Below, in pieces: positions 4,947 to 12,485 of a DNA stretch of 12,651 nucleotides. Within the stretch, counting starts at the first letter, position 1. Each line of letters starts with the position of its first letter. Both the position numbers and the translations under genes were made by a program. This DNA is from Bifidobacteriaceae bacterium (GTDB taxonomy: Bacteria; Actinomycetota; Actinomycetes; Actinomycetales; WQXJ01), in assembly GCA_031278075.1 (NCBI GenBank), contig JAITLE010000173.1, forward strand, positions 1 through 12,651, read 5' to 3'. The notes under the pieces are model-generated. The model saw nothing but the letters and a program-made list of their open reading frames with translations, was not told where the DNA came from and made no database searches.

Positions 4947-6425
4947 TCAGCGGCGGGAGACCTGCTTCGGCGCCGCATCCCACTCCACCTTGAAGCGGAT
5001 GGCCTCAAGCCGGCCGGGTTTGACATTCGACTTTGTGAGGTCCGGGTCCTTGGCGAGGTAGGCCTTGGTCTCGCGGGCGATCAGGCCGCTCAGGATAAGA
5101 AGCCCGATCAGGTTGGGCAACGCCATCAGGCCGTTCAAGATGTCGGCGATCGCCCAAATGGTCTCGGCCGGCAAGAGGGCCCAGACCATGATCACGAGCG
5201 TGAAGACGACACGGTACGGCATTTGGGCTTTGATGCCGAACAGGCGGACGGCGCAGCGTTCGCCGTAATAGGACCAGCCGATCACCGTGGACAGGGCGAA
5301 GAACACGACGCAGATCGCCACGATGCCTCCGCCGATCCCTGAACTCAATGTGGTCTCAAAGGCCACGCGGGTCAGATCGCCGTCGGCGCGGGTGCCCGAA
5401 TCGTCGACCGCGGTGTTCTTCCACACGCCCGTCGACAAGATGACCAGACCGGTGAAGGACACGACGACGATCGTGTCGATGAAGGTCTGGGTCATTGAGA
5501 CCAAGCCCTGGCGCACTGGGTGTGTCGTCTTCGCGGCGGCGGCCACGATGGCGGCCGAACCCATTCCGGACTCGTTCGAGAAGATGCCTCGGGCCATGCC
5601 CTTCTGGATCGCGATTCCCATTGTCGCGCCCAGGAAGTCCCCGGCGGTCTCGCCGACTCCTTCGGTCCCCGTGAACGCGTCCGCGAACACCGACCCGAAC
5701 GCGGCCGGGATGGCCTCGACGTTGAGCGCCAAGACCACGGCGCCGGCGATGAGGTACACCAAGATCATGAGCGGGACGAAGCCAGCGGTGACGCGGCCGA
5801 TCGCCTTGATGCCGCCCACCAGCGTGAGCCCGACGAGGATCATCACGACCAGGCCGGTCACCCAGTTGGGGACGCTGAACGCCTCGTTCATGTTGCCGAC
5901 CATCGCTTTGACCTGGGTGCCGTTGCCGATGCCGAACGCGGCCAGCGCGCCGAAGATCGCGAAGCTGATGGCCAAGGTCTTGCCGAGGGGGCCGACGATG
6001 GCTTTCTGCAGGTAGACCTGCGGGCCGCCGACCACTTCGCCGCGGGCGTCCTTCTCGCGGTATTTGGAGCCTAAGAACGCCTCTGAGTACTTCGACGCCA
6101 TTCCGAGCAGACCAGTGACCCACATCCAGAACAACGCGCCCGGGCCGCCCACGCCGATCGCGGTGGCGACGCCGACAATGTTCCCCACGCCGACGGTGGC
6201 GGCGAGCGCCGTGGTCAGAGCCTGGTATTGCGAGATGTCGCCGAGCGCGCCCGGGTCCTTGCGGCGCCATAGGCCGAGTTTCAGAGCTGGCCAAAGCTTG
6301 GTGAACTGCATGCCCCCCAGCCGGAAGGTGAGCACCAACCCCGTCACGAACAGCAGTGGGATGAGAAACCAGATGCTCCACACAAAGTTGTCGATGTTGT
6401 CGACGCAGTTCTTGAACGTCTCCAC
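4947..6425 (-). CDS. Sodium:alanine symporter, AGCS family (AlsT/DagA type)
   Basis: The 492-residue membrane protein belongs to the alanine or glycine:cation symporter family, which takes up small neutral amino acids with sodium. The family signature is clear at residues 68-98 (QALTTALAATVGVGNIVGVA, then GGPGALFWMW). The second hallmark is GIFSNESGMGSAAI (280-293). About ten or eleven hydrophobic spans are seen, beginning at 13-34 and ending near 450, followed by a charged cytoplasmic tail. Length is normal. The GTG at 6425 is preceded by GGAAGGA at 8-base spacing, a strong ribosome binding site. The gene stands alone: 153 bp separate it from the end of the long operon to its right, and it converges with the DUF805 gene. 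Confidence 0.95.
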   Translation of the reverse strand: METFKNCVDNIDNFVWSIWFLIPLLFVTGLVLTFRLGGMQFTKLWPALKLGLWRRKDPGALGDISQYQALTTALAATVGVGNIVGVATAIGVGGPGALFWMWVTGLLGMASKYSEAFLGSKYREKDARGEVVGGPQVYLQKAIVGPLGKTLAISFAIFGALAAFGIGNGTQVKAMVGNMNEAFSVPNWVTGLVVMILVGLTLVGGIKAIGRVTAGFVPLMILVYLIAGAVVLALNVEAIPAAFGSVFADAFTGTEGVGETAGDFLGATMGIAIQKGMARGIFSNESGMGSAAIVAAAAKTTHPVRQGLVSMTQTFIDTIVVVSFTGLVILSTGVWKNTAVDDSGTRADGDLTRVAFETTLSSGIGGGIVAICVVFFALSTVIGWSYYGERCAVRLFGIKAQMPYRVVFTLVIMVWALLPAETIWAIADILNGLMALPNLIGLLILSGLIARETKAYLAKDPDLTKSNVKPGRLEAIRFKVEWDAAPKQVSRR

Positions 6426-6549
6426 GCGCTGGGTCCTTCCGTGGGTCCTTGGGCCATCACTGTGTGACGGCGCCGCCGATGGCCGCCGCTGCGCCGCCCG
6501 CCCAGGATAAGCCGCCTCAAATCCTCAGCGGCACAGGTCAGGCGATTTG

Positions 6550-6566
6550 GTAACAAAAACGTAACA
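6550..6566. promoter_or_regulatory. A/T-rich island with GTAACA direct repeat upstream of the symporter gene
   Basis: GTAACA occurs at 6550-6555 and 6561-6566, exactly 11 bases apart (one helix turn), in an A/T-rich patch that stands out from the G/C-rich surroundings. It lies between the end of the operon (stop at 6579) and the symporter start at 6425. It may be a regulator site or upstream promoter element for the symporter. TTACCA/TGGTAA arms nearby also allow a weak hairpin. Confidence 0.3.
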
Positions 6567-6578
6567 GCAGCTTTACCA

Positions 6579-7100
6579 TCAGGCGGCTTGTCTGGCCGCC
6601 ACGCGGCGGCGCCAGCGCCAATAGGCCAGGCCGATCCCGGTGGCCACCAGCGCCTGGACCGTCGCGACCGCGAGCCAGGGCGAAGCCGCGGCGACAGCCC
6701 CGATGGCCGCGAAGATCGCCAGGCCGCCGGCGGCGTAAAGCGCGCCCCAAGCCAACCAGCCCGGGACGGCGGCCAGCGTGTAGAGCGCCCAACGCCAGCC
6801 GATCAACCCGGCAGAGAGGTTGACCGCGGTTTGGAACCCGACGGTCAGGAAGCTCACGGGGATCAAGGGCCAGCCCCAACGTTCGAGCTTCGCGCGGGCC
6901 CGGGCGGCGCCCTCGCCGCTGACGCGCCGCGCCCAAGGCGAGCGCAGCACGCCGGCGCGCACCGCGCGCCCCAGCCAATATGTGCACTGCGACCGCACGC
7001 ACGCGACCGTCGTCAACGCCAAGAACGCGAACTCGAAGGGCTGGTCCAGTATCCAATCCACCACGGCAGTCACCCTACCCGACCGGCTGGCCCACCGCAC
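6579..7100 (-). CDS. VTT/DedA-like small membrane protein
   Basis: The 173-residue protein is mostly hydrophobic and resembles the VTT (SNARE-associated, DedA) family, whose members are linked to lipid scrambling and membrane homeostasis. Family-like points are the early SQCTYWLGRAVRAG, the amphipathic linker rich in Arg and Ala (about 55-72), and PVSFLTVGFQTAVNLSAGLIGW (about 77-98), which corresponds to the re-entrant F-x-P-G-x-R region; here the usual Pro-Gly-x-Arg is replaced by Val-Gly-x-Gln. Further spans lie at about 104-122, 122-140 and 142-160, and the tail is basic (RWRRRVAARQAA). It starts six bases after the der stop and is probably the last gene of the operon. GTG 7100 is used here; GTG at 7073, 7064 or 7061 are alternatives that would remove a short basic leader. 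Confidence 0.65.
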   Translation of the reverse strand: MRWASRSGRVTAVVDWILDQPFEFAFLALTTVACVRSQCTYWLGRAVRAGVLRSPWARRVSGEGAARARAKLERWGWPLIPVSFLTVGFQTAVNLSAGLIGWRWALYTLAAVPGWLAWGALYAAGGLAIFAAIGAVAAASPWLAVATVQALVATGIGLAYWRWRRRVAARQAA

Positions 7101-7106
7101 CAGGTG

Positions 7107-8588
7107 TCAGCGGCGAGCACGCTTCTCCCGGACGCGGACCGACAGCTGGATCGGAGTGCCCGTGAAATCGAACGTCTCCCGCAGGGCGCGTTCCAAGAAA
7201 CGCCGATACGGCGCCTCCAAGAACCCGGTCGCGAACAACACGAACCGCGGCGGTCGGTTCGCCGCCTGCGTCCCGAACAAGATCCTGGGTTGTTTCCCCG
7301 ACCGCACCGGATGTGGTTTCGCCGCGACCACCTCGCCCAAGAACGCGTTGAGACGCCCCGTCGACACCCGCTGGTCCCATCCCGCAAGGGCCGTGTCCAA
7401 GGCGCCGGTCAACCGGTCCAGCCGCCGTCCCGTCAGGGCGGACACGTTCACCCGAGGCGCCCAGGCCCACGGCGCCAAATCCTGTTCGATCGCCCGCTCC
7501 AGATAAAACCGCCGATCCGGCTCCATCAGGTCCCACTTGTTGAACGCGATCACCAGCGCGCGGCCCGCATCCGAGACCATCTGCAAGATCCGCACGTCCT
7601 GCTCCGCCAACTCCGCAGACGCGTCGATCAGCACCACAGCCACCTCAGCCCGGTCCAGGGCCGCTGTCGTCCGCAAGGAGGCGTAGAAGTCAGCCCCCTC
7701 GACGCGGCGGATGCGTCGCCTGATCCCCGCGGTGTCGACAAACCGCCAGTCCCGCCCCCCCAAGTGGACCAGCTCGTCCACCGGGTCCCGCGTGGTCCCA
7801 GCCACCGCATCCACCACCGCCCGCTCGCGCCCCGCCAGCCTGTTGAGCAGCGACGACTTGCCCACGTTGGGCCGCCCCAGCAACGCCACACGCCGCACGT
7901 CAGGCGGATCGCCCAGCGCCCCACGGTCCCGCGCGGCGCCCGCCAAACCGGTGACGACGGCATCGAGCAGGTCCCCCACCCCCCTGCCGTGCAACGCCGA
8001 CACCGCGTGCGGCTCCCCCAGGCCCAGCGACCACAGCGCCGCCGCGTCGGACTCCCCGCGGGTCCCGTCCACCTTGTTCGCCGCCAACGCGACCGGCTTG
8101 CCGGAACGACGCAGCAGCCGCGCCAAGGCCTCGTCCGTGTCCGTGGCGCCCACCGTCGCGTCCACCACCAGCACAGCGGCGTCCGCCAAGTCGATCGCGA
8201 CCTCCGCCTGTTCCGCGACCCGGGCCGCGAGCCCCGGCGCGTCGATCTCCCAACCGCCCGTGTCCACCACCGTGAACCGCCGCCCCGCCCATTCCGCCGG
8301 GTAAGAGACCCTGTCCCGGGTCACGCCCGGTTCGTCTTGGACCACCGCCGCGCGCCGCCCCAAGATCCGGTTGACCAGGGTCGATTTGCCGACATTCGGC
8401 CGACCGACGATCGCGACCGCACCGATCGAGCGCGCCAGCTCGGCCTCCAGGACGTCCGGGCCGCCGTCCAGCAGCGCTATGTCGCTCGGCTCGAGCTCGT
8501 ACGCCTCCAGCGCGGAACGCAACGCGCCGGTGATCGCCGCGTCGTCGGCGCCGCCCAGGCGCACGATGCCGTCCGTGTTGTCCGTCAC
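7107..8588 (-). CDS. der: Ribosome-assembly GTPase Der (EngA)
   Basis: The 493-residue product has the two tandem GTPase domains that define Der, which acts late in 50S subunit assembly. Domain 1: P-loop GRPNVGKST (62-70), switch DEPGVTRD (85-92), DTGG (109-112), NKVD (171-174). Domain 2: P-loop GRPNVGKSS (238-246), AGTTRDP (263-269), DTAGIRRR (285-292), NKWD (350-353). A KH-like C-terminal domain (about 375-490) has NVSALTGRRLDRL and the closing QLSVRVREK. The first ~57 residues are an extension absent from short forms such as E. coli Der but usual for actinobacterial ones. The GTG start overlaps the plsC stop (GTGA at 8585-8588) and is served by a strong GGAGGGA site inside plsC. Confidence 0.97.
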   Translation of the reverse strand: MTDNTDGIVRLGGADDAAITGALRSALEAYELEPSDIALLDGGPDVLEAELARSIGAVAIVGRPNVGKSTLVNRILGRRAAVVQDEPGVTRDRVSYPAEWAGRRFTVVDTGGWEIDAPGLAARVAEQAEVAIDLADAAVLVVDATVGATDTDEALARLLRRSGKPVALAANKVDGTRGESDAAALWSLGLGEPHAVSALHGRGVGDLLDAVVTGLAGAARDRGALGDPPDVRRVALLGRPNVGKSSLLNRLAGRERAVVDAVAGTTRDPVDELVHLGGRDWRFVDTAGIRRRIRRVEGADFYASLRTTAALDRAEVAVVLIDASAELAEQDVRILQMVSDAGRALVIAFNKWDLMEPDRRFYLERAIEQDLAPWAWAPRVNVSALTGRRLDRLTGALDTALAGWDQRVSTGRLNAFLGEVVAAKPHPVRSGKQPRILFGTQAANRPPRFVLFATGFLEAPYRRFLERALRETFDFTGTPIQLSVRVREKRARR

Positions 8589-9268
8589 TTGTCTTCCCTC
8601 CCCGAGTCGCCCGGCAAGGCGATCCCGCCAGCCGCCTCCTCCGCCGCGATGTGGGCCGCCAAGGCCGCCCGGATCTGTTCCAAAGCGGCCGCCACCTGGT
8701 CCCGCCCAGGCGCCGAATGGTCCAAGGTCAACTCCACGGCTTCGCCGAACGCCACCCGCAGACGCCGCCGGAACGGCGTGAGACGCGTCGCGCGCTCACC
8801 GTGGCGGCGAGTGCCCAGGCACGCCACCGGGATGACCGGCGCGCCGGAGTTGACGGCGAGCCAAGCCACGCCAGCCTTGAAATCGCCGAGGCGACCGTCG
8901 CCCCGGCTGCCCTCGGGGAAAATCCCGACCAGCCTTCCCCGGCGCAGCAGCGCCAGGCAGACGCGCAACGCGCGCCCGCCGCCCTCCCGATCGACCGGGA
9001 CCTGGCCGGCGGCCCGCAGGATCACCCCGCCGACGCCCCGGCCGAGTGAGAACTTCATGATGAAATGCACCCCGCGCGGCGCGGCCCCGAGCACCACAGG
9101 GCCGTCGACCAGACCGGTGTGGTTGCCCGCGAGGATCGCCGGCCCGCGCCGCGGCACATTGGCCCGACCCACCACCTTGGTCGACCAGTACACATGGTCC
9201 AACAAGAACGCGACCCGGCGCGCCCAGCCGGCCTGGAACCGGCTCGGCAACCGGGCGTCGCCGCTCAC
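8585..9268 (-). CDS. plsC: 1-acyl-sn-glycerol-3-phosphate acyltransferase (PlsC family)
   Basis: The 227-residue protein carries the lysophosphatidate acyltransferase blocks in order: motif I NHTGLVDG with the catalytic H-x4-D pair His50 and Asp55, motif II QVPVDRE (about 89-95), motif III FPEGSRG (117-123), and motif IV VIPVACLG (about 145-152). It should acylate lysophosphatidic acid to phosphatidic acid at the inner face of the membrane. Length is normal. No clear membrane helix is present, so a peripheral association is likely. It lies between cmk and der, overlapping both by four bases (GTGA at each end); GGAG before the GTG at 9268 gives the ribosome site. The acyl substrate cannot be told. 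Confidence 0.92.
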   Translation of the reverse strand: MSGDARLPSRFQAGWARRVAFLLDHVYWSTKVVGRANVPRRGPAILAGNHTGLVDGPVVLGAAPRGVHFIMKFSLGRGVGGVILRAAGQVPVDREGGGRALRVCLALLRRGRLVGIFPEGSRGDGRLGDFKAGVAWLAVNSGAPVIPVACLGTRRHGERATRLTPFRRRLRVAFGEAVELTLDHSAPGRDQVAAALEQIRAALAAHIAAEEAAGGIALPGDSGREDK

Positions 9269-9930
9269 GCCCGCTCCGGGAGCAGGGCCGCGACCGCCGC
9301 CACCGTCTCATCCACCGTCAAATCCGACGAGTCGACCAACGTCACGCCCGGCGGCGCGGCCATGAACTCCGCCACTGTCGCGTCGTCCCGATCCCGCCGC
9401 AGCACCTCGTCCGCGGTCGCGGCCAGGGCGTCGGCGTCACCGCGGCCCAACTGGTCCAGCGCCCGGCGGCGCAACCGCACCTCGGGCGACGCGGCGATCA
9501 AGACCCGCACCTCCGCGTCCGGCGCGACCACAGTCGTGATGTCGCGTCCCTCGACCACGATCCCGGCTTCGCGGCGCTCCGCCACCAGCTCCCGCTGCCG
9601 CGCGACCAGCACCTGTCTGACGGGGATCACCGTGGAGACCTTCGAGACCAGAGCGCTCACCTCGCTGCTGCGGATGACGTCGGTGACGGGATCGTCCCCG
9701 AGGAAGACCCGCTGATCGCCCGGGTCGAGCGAGATCCGCAACGGCATGTCCCGGACCAGCTCAGGCATCCGTTCCGGCGAGTCGAGCGCGCCGGCCCGCC
9801 GCACCCAGACCGCCGCCGCGCGGTACATGGCGCCCGTGTCCAGGTAGGCCCAGCCAAGCTGGGTGGCCAACGCCTTCGCCACCGTCGACTTCCCAGACCC
9901 GGATGGCCCGTCGATCGCTATCACTGTCAT
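9265..9930 (-). CDS. cmk: Cytidylate kinase
   Basis: The 221-residue product phosphorylates CMP and dCMP with ATP. It opens with the P-loop IDGPSGSGKSTVAKALA (6-22), followed by LDTGAMYRA, the nucleotide-contacting segment of this family. VEGRDITTVVAPDAEV matches the conserved GRDIGTVV segment with Thr for Gly, and RDRDDATVAEFM lies in the lid region. The ATG at 9930 overlaps the tyrA stop (ATGA, 9927-9930) and has a strong GGAGG at 8-base spacing. The frame is open further upstream, but that part is only the shadow of tyrA. Its stop overlaps the plsC start. Confidence 0.97.
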   Translation of the reverse strand: MTVIAIDGPSGSGKSTVAKALATQLGWAYLDTGAMYRAAAVWVRRAGALDSPERMPELVRDMPLRISLDPGDQRVFLGDDPVTDVIRSSEVSALVSKVSTVIPVRQVLVARQRELVAERREAGIVVEGRDITTVVAPDAEVRVLIAASPEVRLRRRALDQLGRGDADALAATADEVLRRDRDDATVAEFMAAPPGVTLVDSSDLTVDETVAAVAALLPERA

Positions 9931-11087
9931 CGCAGAATCCTCCAACCCTCGCGCACGAGTTGATCGGCGAGGCTCGCGCCGCGGCCCGGCGCCACCGCGA
10001 TCTCCGCGAGGCCCACCAGTTGGCCTTGGCCGTGTTCCAACTTGAGATCCTCCAAGTTCACGCCGAGCCGCCCCATCGTCACGAACAAGCGGCCCAGCTC
10101 GCCCGGCGAGTCGGGCACCATGACGGTCACCGTGTCGAAGACGCGCGGGGCCCCGCCGTGTTTCCCGGGTATGCGTTCCGCGCCCCGGCGTCCGATGCCG
10201 ACCAGTCCCGCCAGCTCCAACAGCGCCTGACCCAGCGTGGCCGGGTCGGCGCCAGCCTCGAGGGCGACGATCGCGCGGTCCAGGTCCGCGCGGGTGGCGC
10301 GTAGCACCGCCGCGACCGCGGGGCCGTTGGCGGCGAGGATCGCCGCCCACAGGTTCGGGTCGGATCGCGCGATCCGGGTCATGTCGCGCAGGCCCTGCCC
10401 CGCGAGGTCGAGCGCCCCGGCGGGCGCGTCCACGAGACGCGCCGCGGTCAGGCTCGAGAGGATCTGCGGCACGTGACTGACCAGGGCGACCGCCGCGTCA
10501 TGGGACGCCGCGTCGAGATAGGTGGGATGGGCGCCCAGGTCCACCGCCAGCTCGCGCACCCGCAACGCGGCCCCCGGATCCGTTTGGGGAGCGGCCGCGA
10601 TCACCCAGGGCCGGCCGACGAACAGGTCCGCGCTGGCCGCGGCGGGGCCGGTCCGCTCCCGGCCCGCCATCGGATGGGAGCCGACGTAACGAGTCAGGTC
10701 CGCGCCGCTCGCACACAGGTCATGCAGGATCGCCGCCTTGACGGAGGCCACATCGGTGACGACCGCCCCCGGGAAACGCTCCAGCTGCTCCGCCACCACC
10801 CGGGCCGCCACATCCGGCGGGGACGCGACCACGACCAGGGTGGGCGCCGCGGCGCCTTCCAGGCCGGCGGCCCCGAGCAGGCGTCCCGCGCCGATCTGCT
10901 CCGCGACGGCCAGCGCGGCGGGCGACGGATCATCCAGCGTCACGGTCACGCCCGACGATCTCAAGCCCAGACCGATGGACGCGCCGATCAGCCCAGTGCC
11001 TTGGATGTGGACCGGGCCGGCCGTCGCGCCGGCGCCGCGGCCGGCCGCGGCGCTGGCCGCGGGCGCTGAGAACGCCGGGCGCGTCAC
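9927..11087 (-). CDS. tyrA: Prephenate dehydrogenase with C-terminal ACT domain
   Basis: The 386-residue enzyme oxidatively decarboxylates prephenate (or arogenate) for tyrosine synthesis. The NAD(P)-binding GTGLIGASIGLGL (30-42) is a classic G-x-G-x-x-G fold after a roughly 25-residue Ala-rich leader. Other TyrA marks are VTDVASVKAAI (110-120), VGSHPMAGRERTG (135-147) and the helical-domain sequence ASHDAAVALVSHVPQ (194-208), with the catalytic-type His in SHVPQ. GLRDMTRIARSDPNLW (232-247) is also highly typical. Residues about 316-370 (DTVTVMVPDSPGELGRLF, then GVNLEDLKLEH) form an ACT-type domain, which suggests amino acid feedback control. GTG 11087 overlaps the rluB stop (GTGA, 11084-11087); its ribosome site is weak, so coupling to rluB translation is likely. 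Confidence 0.96.
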   Translation of the reverse strand: MTRPAFSAPAASAAAGRGAGATAGPVHIQGTGLIGASIGLGLRSSGVTVTLDDPSPAALAVAEQIGAGRLLGAAGLEGAAAPTLVVVASPPDVAARVVAEQLERFPGAVVTDVASVKAAILHDLCASGADLTRYVGSHPMAGRERTGPAAASADLFVGRPWVIAAAPQTDPGAALRVRELAVDLGAHPTYLDAASHDAAVALVSHVPQILSSLTAARLVDAPAGALDLAGQGLRDMTRIARSDPNLWAAILAANGPAVAAVLRATRADLDRAIVALEAGADPATLGQALLELAGLVGIGRRGAERIPGKHGGAPRVFDTVTVMVPDSPGELGRLFVTMGRLGVNLEDLKLEHGQGQLVGLAEIAVAPGRGASLADQLVREGWRILR

Positions 11088-11884
11088 AGGCCCGCCGCCT
11101 TCTTCAGCGAGGCGACCTCGGGCGCGGAGAGGACCCGGGTGCGGCCGGCCCTCAGATCACCTAGGGCGATCGGGCCGATCTGGACACGGACCAGCCGTGT
11201 CACCGGATGGCCCAACTCCTCCATCAGTCGACGCACTATCCGGTTGCGTCCCGAATGGAGCGTGACCTCGACCTGGCTGAAACCCGGGATTGAGTCGACG
11301 ATCCGGAACTCGTCAACCCGGGCGGGGCCGTCTTCCAGCTCCACGCCGCGCTTCAGCCGCGTGCCGGCTGAATGCGCCACCCGACCCTCGACCGTCGCCA
11401 GATACGTCTTCGGCACCTCAGCGGACGGATGGGCCAGCGCGTTCGCGAGCGGCCCATCGTTCGTCAAGAAGATCAGGCCCTCGGTGTCCACGTCCAACCG
11501 GCCCACATGGAACAGGCGCTCCGGGCGGCGGGCCGCGTATTCGGCCAACGTGGGCCGGTCCGTGGCCGGCTCCATGGTCGAGACGACACCCGCTGGCTTG
11601 TGCAGGGCCAGTGTCAGCTTCGCCGCGTCGGTCTCGACCAGCAACCCGTCGACCTCGATCCGGCGGCGGGCCGGGTCCACGCGCGTCCCCAGCTGGCGCG
11701 TCGCCACGCCGTCCACGCTGACCCGACCGTCCAAGATCATCGCCTCGGCGGCCCGCCGGGACGCCACACCCGCGTCCGCCAACACCTTCTGCAGGCGGAC
11801 GCCGTCCGGATCATGAGGCGCCGCGGACGCCGCGGGCAAGGGCCGACGGCCCGCCCGTCTAGGCGGCATGGATCGCTGGGTCAC
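11084..11884 (-). CDS. rluB: 23S rRNA pseudouridine synthase, RluB/RsuA family
   Basis: The 266-residue product isomerises a uridine in rRNA. After a basic leader (about 1-28) comes an S4 RNA-binding domain (VRLQKVLADAGVASRR, then ILDGRVSVDG). The synthase domain follows with LHKPAGVVST (94-103) and the catalytic GRLDVDTEGLIFLTND, whose Asp131 attacks the uridine. The C-terminal GRNRIVRRLMEELGHPVTRL and RVQIGPI are family marks. RluB (U2605-type site) rather than RsuA is inferred from the scpAB context usual for RluB. Start: GTG 11884, ten bases after the scpB stop, with a weak AGG site; ATG 11869 lacks any ribosome site. The longer open frame overlaps scpB and is not used. Confidence 0.93.
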   Translation of the reverse strand: MTQRSMPPRRAGRRPLPAASAAPHDPDGVRLQKVLADAGVASRRAAEAMILDGRVSVDGVATRQLGTRVDPARRRIEVDGLLVETDAAKLTLALHKPAGVVSTMEPATDRPTLAEYAARRPERLFHVGRLDVDTEGLIFLTNDGPLANALAHPSAEVPKTYLATVEGRVAHSAGTRLKRGVELEDGPARVDEFRIVDSIPGFSQVEVTLHSGRNRIVRRLMEELGHPVTRLVRVQIGPIALGDLRAGRTRVLSAPEVASLKKAAGL

Positions 11885-11894
11885 GCGTTGAAGC

Positions 11895-12485
11895 CTATTC
11901 CACCTGTTGTTTGATCTCGTCCAGGGCGTCCCCCCGCGGCAGCCGCGGCTCAAGCGGCTCCAGCTCGCGCAGAGATGAGATGCCCATCTGTTCGAGGAAG
12001 ACATCGGTCGTGGCGTAGAGGATCGCGCCGCTGCCCTCCTCCACGCCCACCTCCTCGATCAGGCCCCGGCCGAGCAGGGTCCGCGTCACCGAGTCCACGC
12101 CGACGCCGCGCACCTGCGCGATCCGCCCGCGCGTGATCGGTCCCTTGTAGGCCACGATCGCCAGGGTTTCCAACGCGGCCGGCGACAACCGCGTGGCGGC
12201 GCCGTCGCGCACGAACCGTTCCACTGCCGGCGCGTGTTCCCCCCGCGAGTAGATCCGCCAGCCGCCGCCCACCTCCCGGAGTTCGAAGCCGCGCCGCCGC
12301 GCCCCGAACGCGCCCGCGTATTCGGCCGCCAACGCCTCCAACGCGTGTCGCACGCGTTCCACCGGCGCCTCCACCGCCGCCGCCAAGTCGACGCACGACG
12401 CCGGCCGGTCGATCACCATCAGCACGGCCTCCAACGCTCCCATCACGTCGGGCGCGACGCGGTCCGGATCGCTCGTCTCAGTCAC
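11895..12485 (-). CDS. scpB: Segregation and condensation protein B
   Basis: The 196-residue product is the ScpB (kite) subunit of the SMC-ScpAB condensin, with two winged-helix domains. Typical segments are ALEAVLMVIDRPAS near the N-terminus, RGFELREVGGGWRIYSR in the middle, and LSPAALETLAIVAYKGPITR with IAQVRGVGVDSVTRTLLGRG, the most conserved ScpB stretch. The C-terminal tail is acidic. GTG 12485 was chosen because GAGGAG lies just before it and because it overlaps the scpA end by eight bases (GTGACTGA). A TTG at 12506 would add seven residues but would sit deeper inside scpA without a comparable ribosome site. Confidence 0.96.
   Translation of the reverse strand: MTETSDPDRVAPDVMGALEAVLMVIDRPASCVDLAAAVEAPVERVRHALEALAAEYAGAFGARRRGFELREVGGGWRIYSRGEHAPAVERFVRDGAATRLSPAALETLAIVAYKGPITRGRIAQVRGVGVDSVTRTLLGRGLIEEVGVEEGSGAILYATTDVFLEQMGISSLRELEPLEPRLPRGDALDEIKQQVE

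Noticed and set aside
5287..6510. Long plus-strand frames opposite the alanine symporter gene
   Set aside because: They are antisense shadows in G/C-rich DNA; the minus strand carries the unmistakable AGCS signatures.
6504..6532. Hairpin (GCCGC/GCGGC) upstream of the symporter as a riboswitch or attenuator
   Set aside because: The stem is only five base pairs, overlaps an alternative AGGAT/ATCCT pairing, and no known riboswitch core could be recognised.
9931..10350. Extended N-terminus of cytidylate kinase
   Set aside because: The added 140 residues are the shadow of tyrA; the P-loop sits a few residues after ATG 9930, as in all Cmk proteins, and that ATG has a strong ribosome site.
11885..12004. 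Extended N-terminus of RluB from the 12004 start
   Set aside because: It overlaps the scpB 3' end in another frame and gives residues unlike the family; GTG 11884 just after the scpB stop fits the operon layout.
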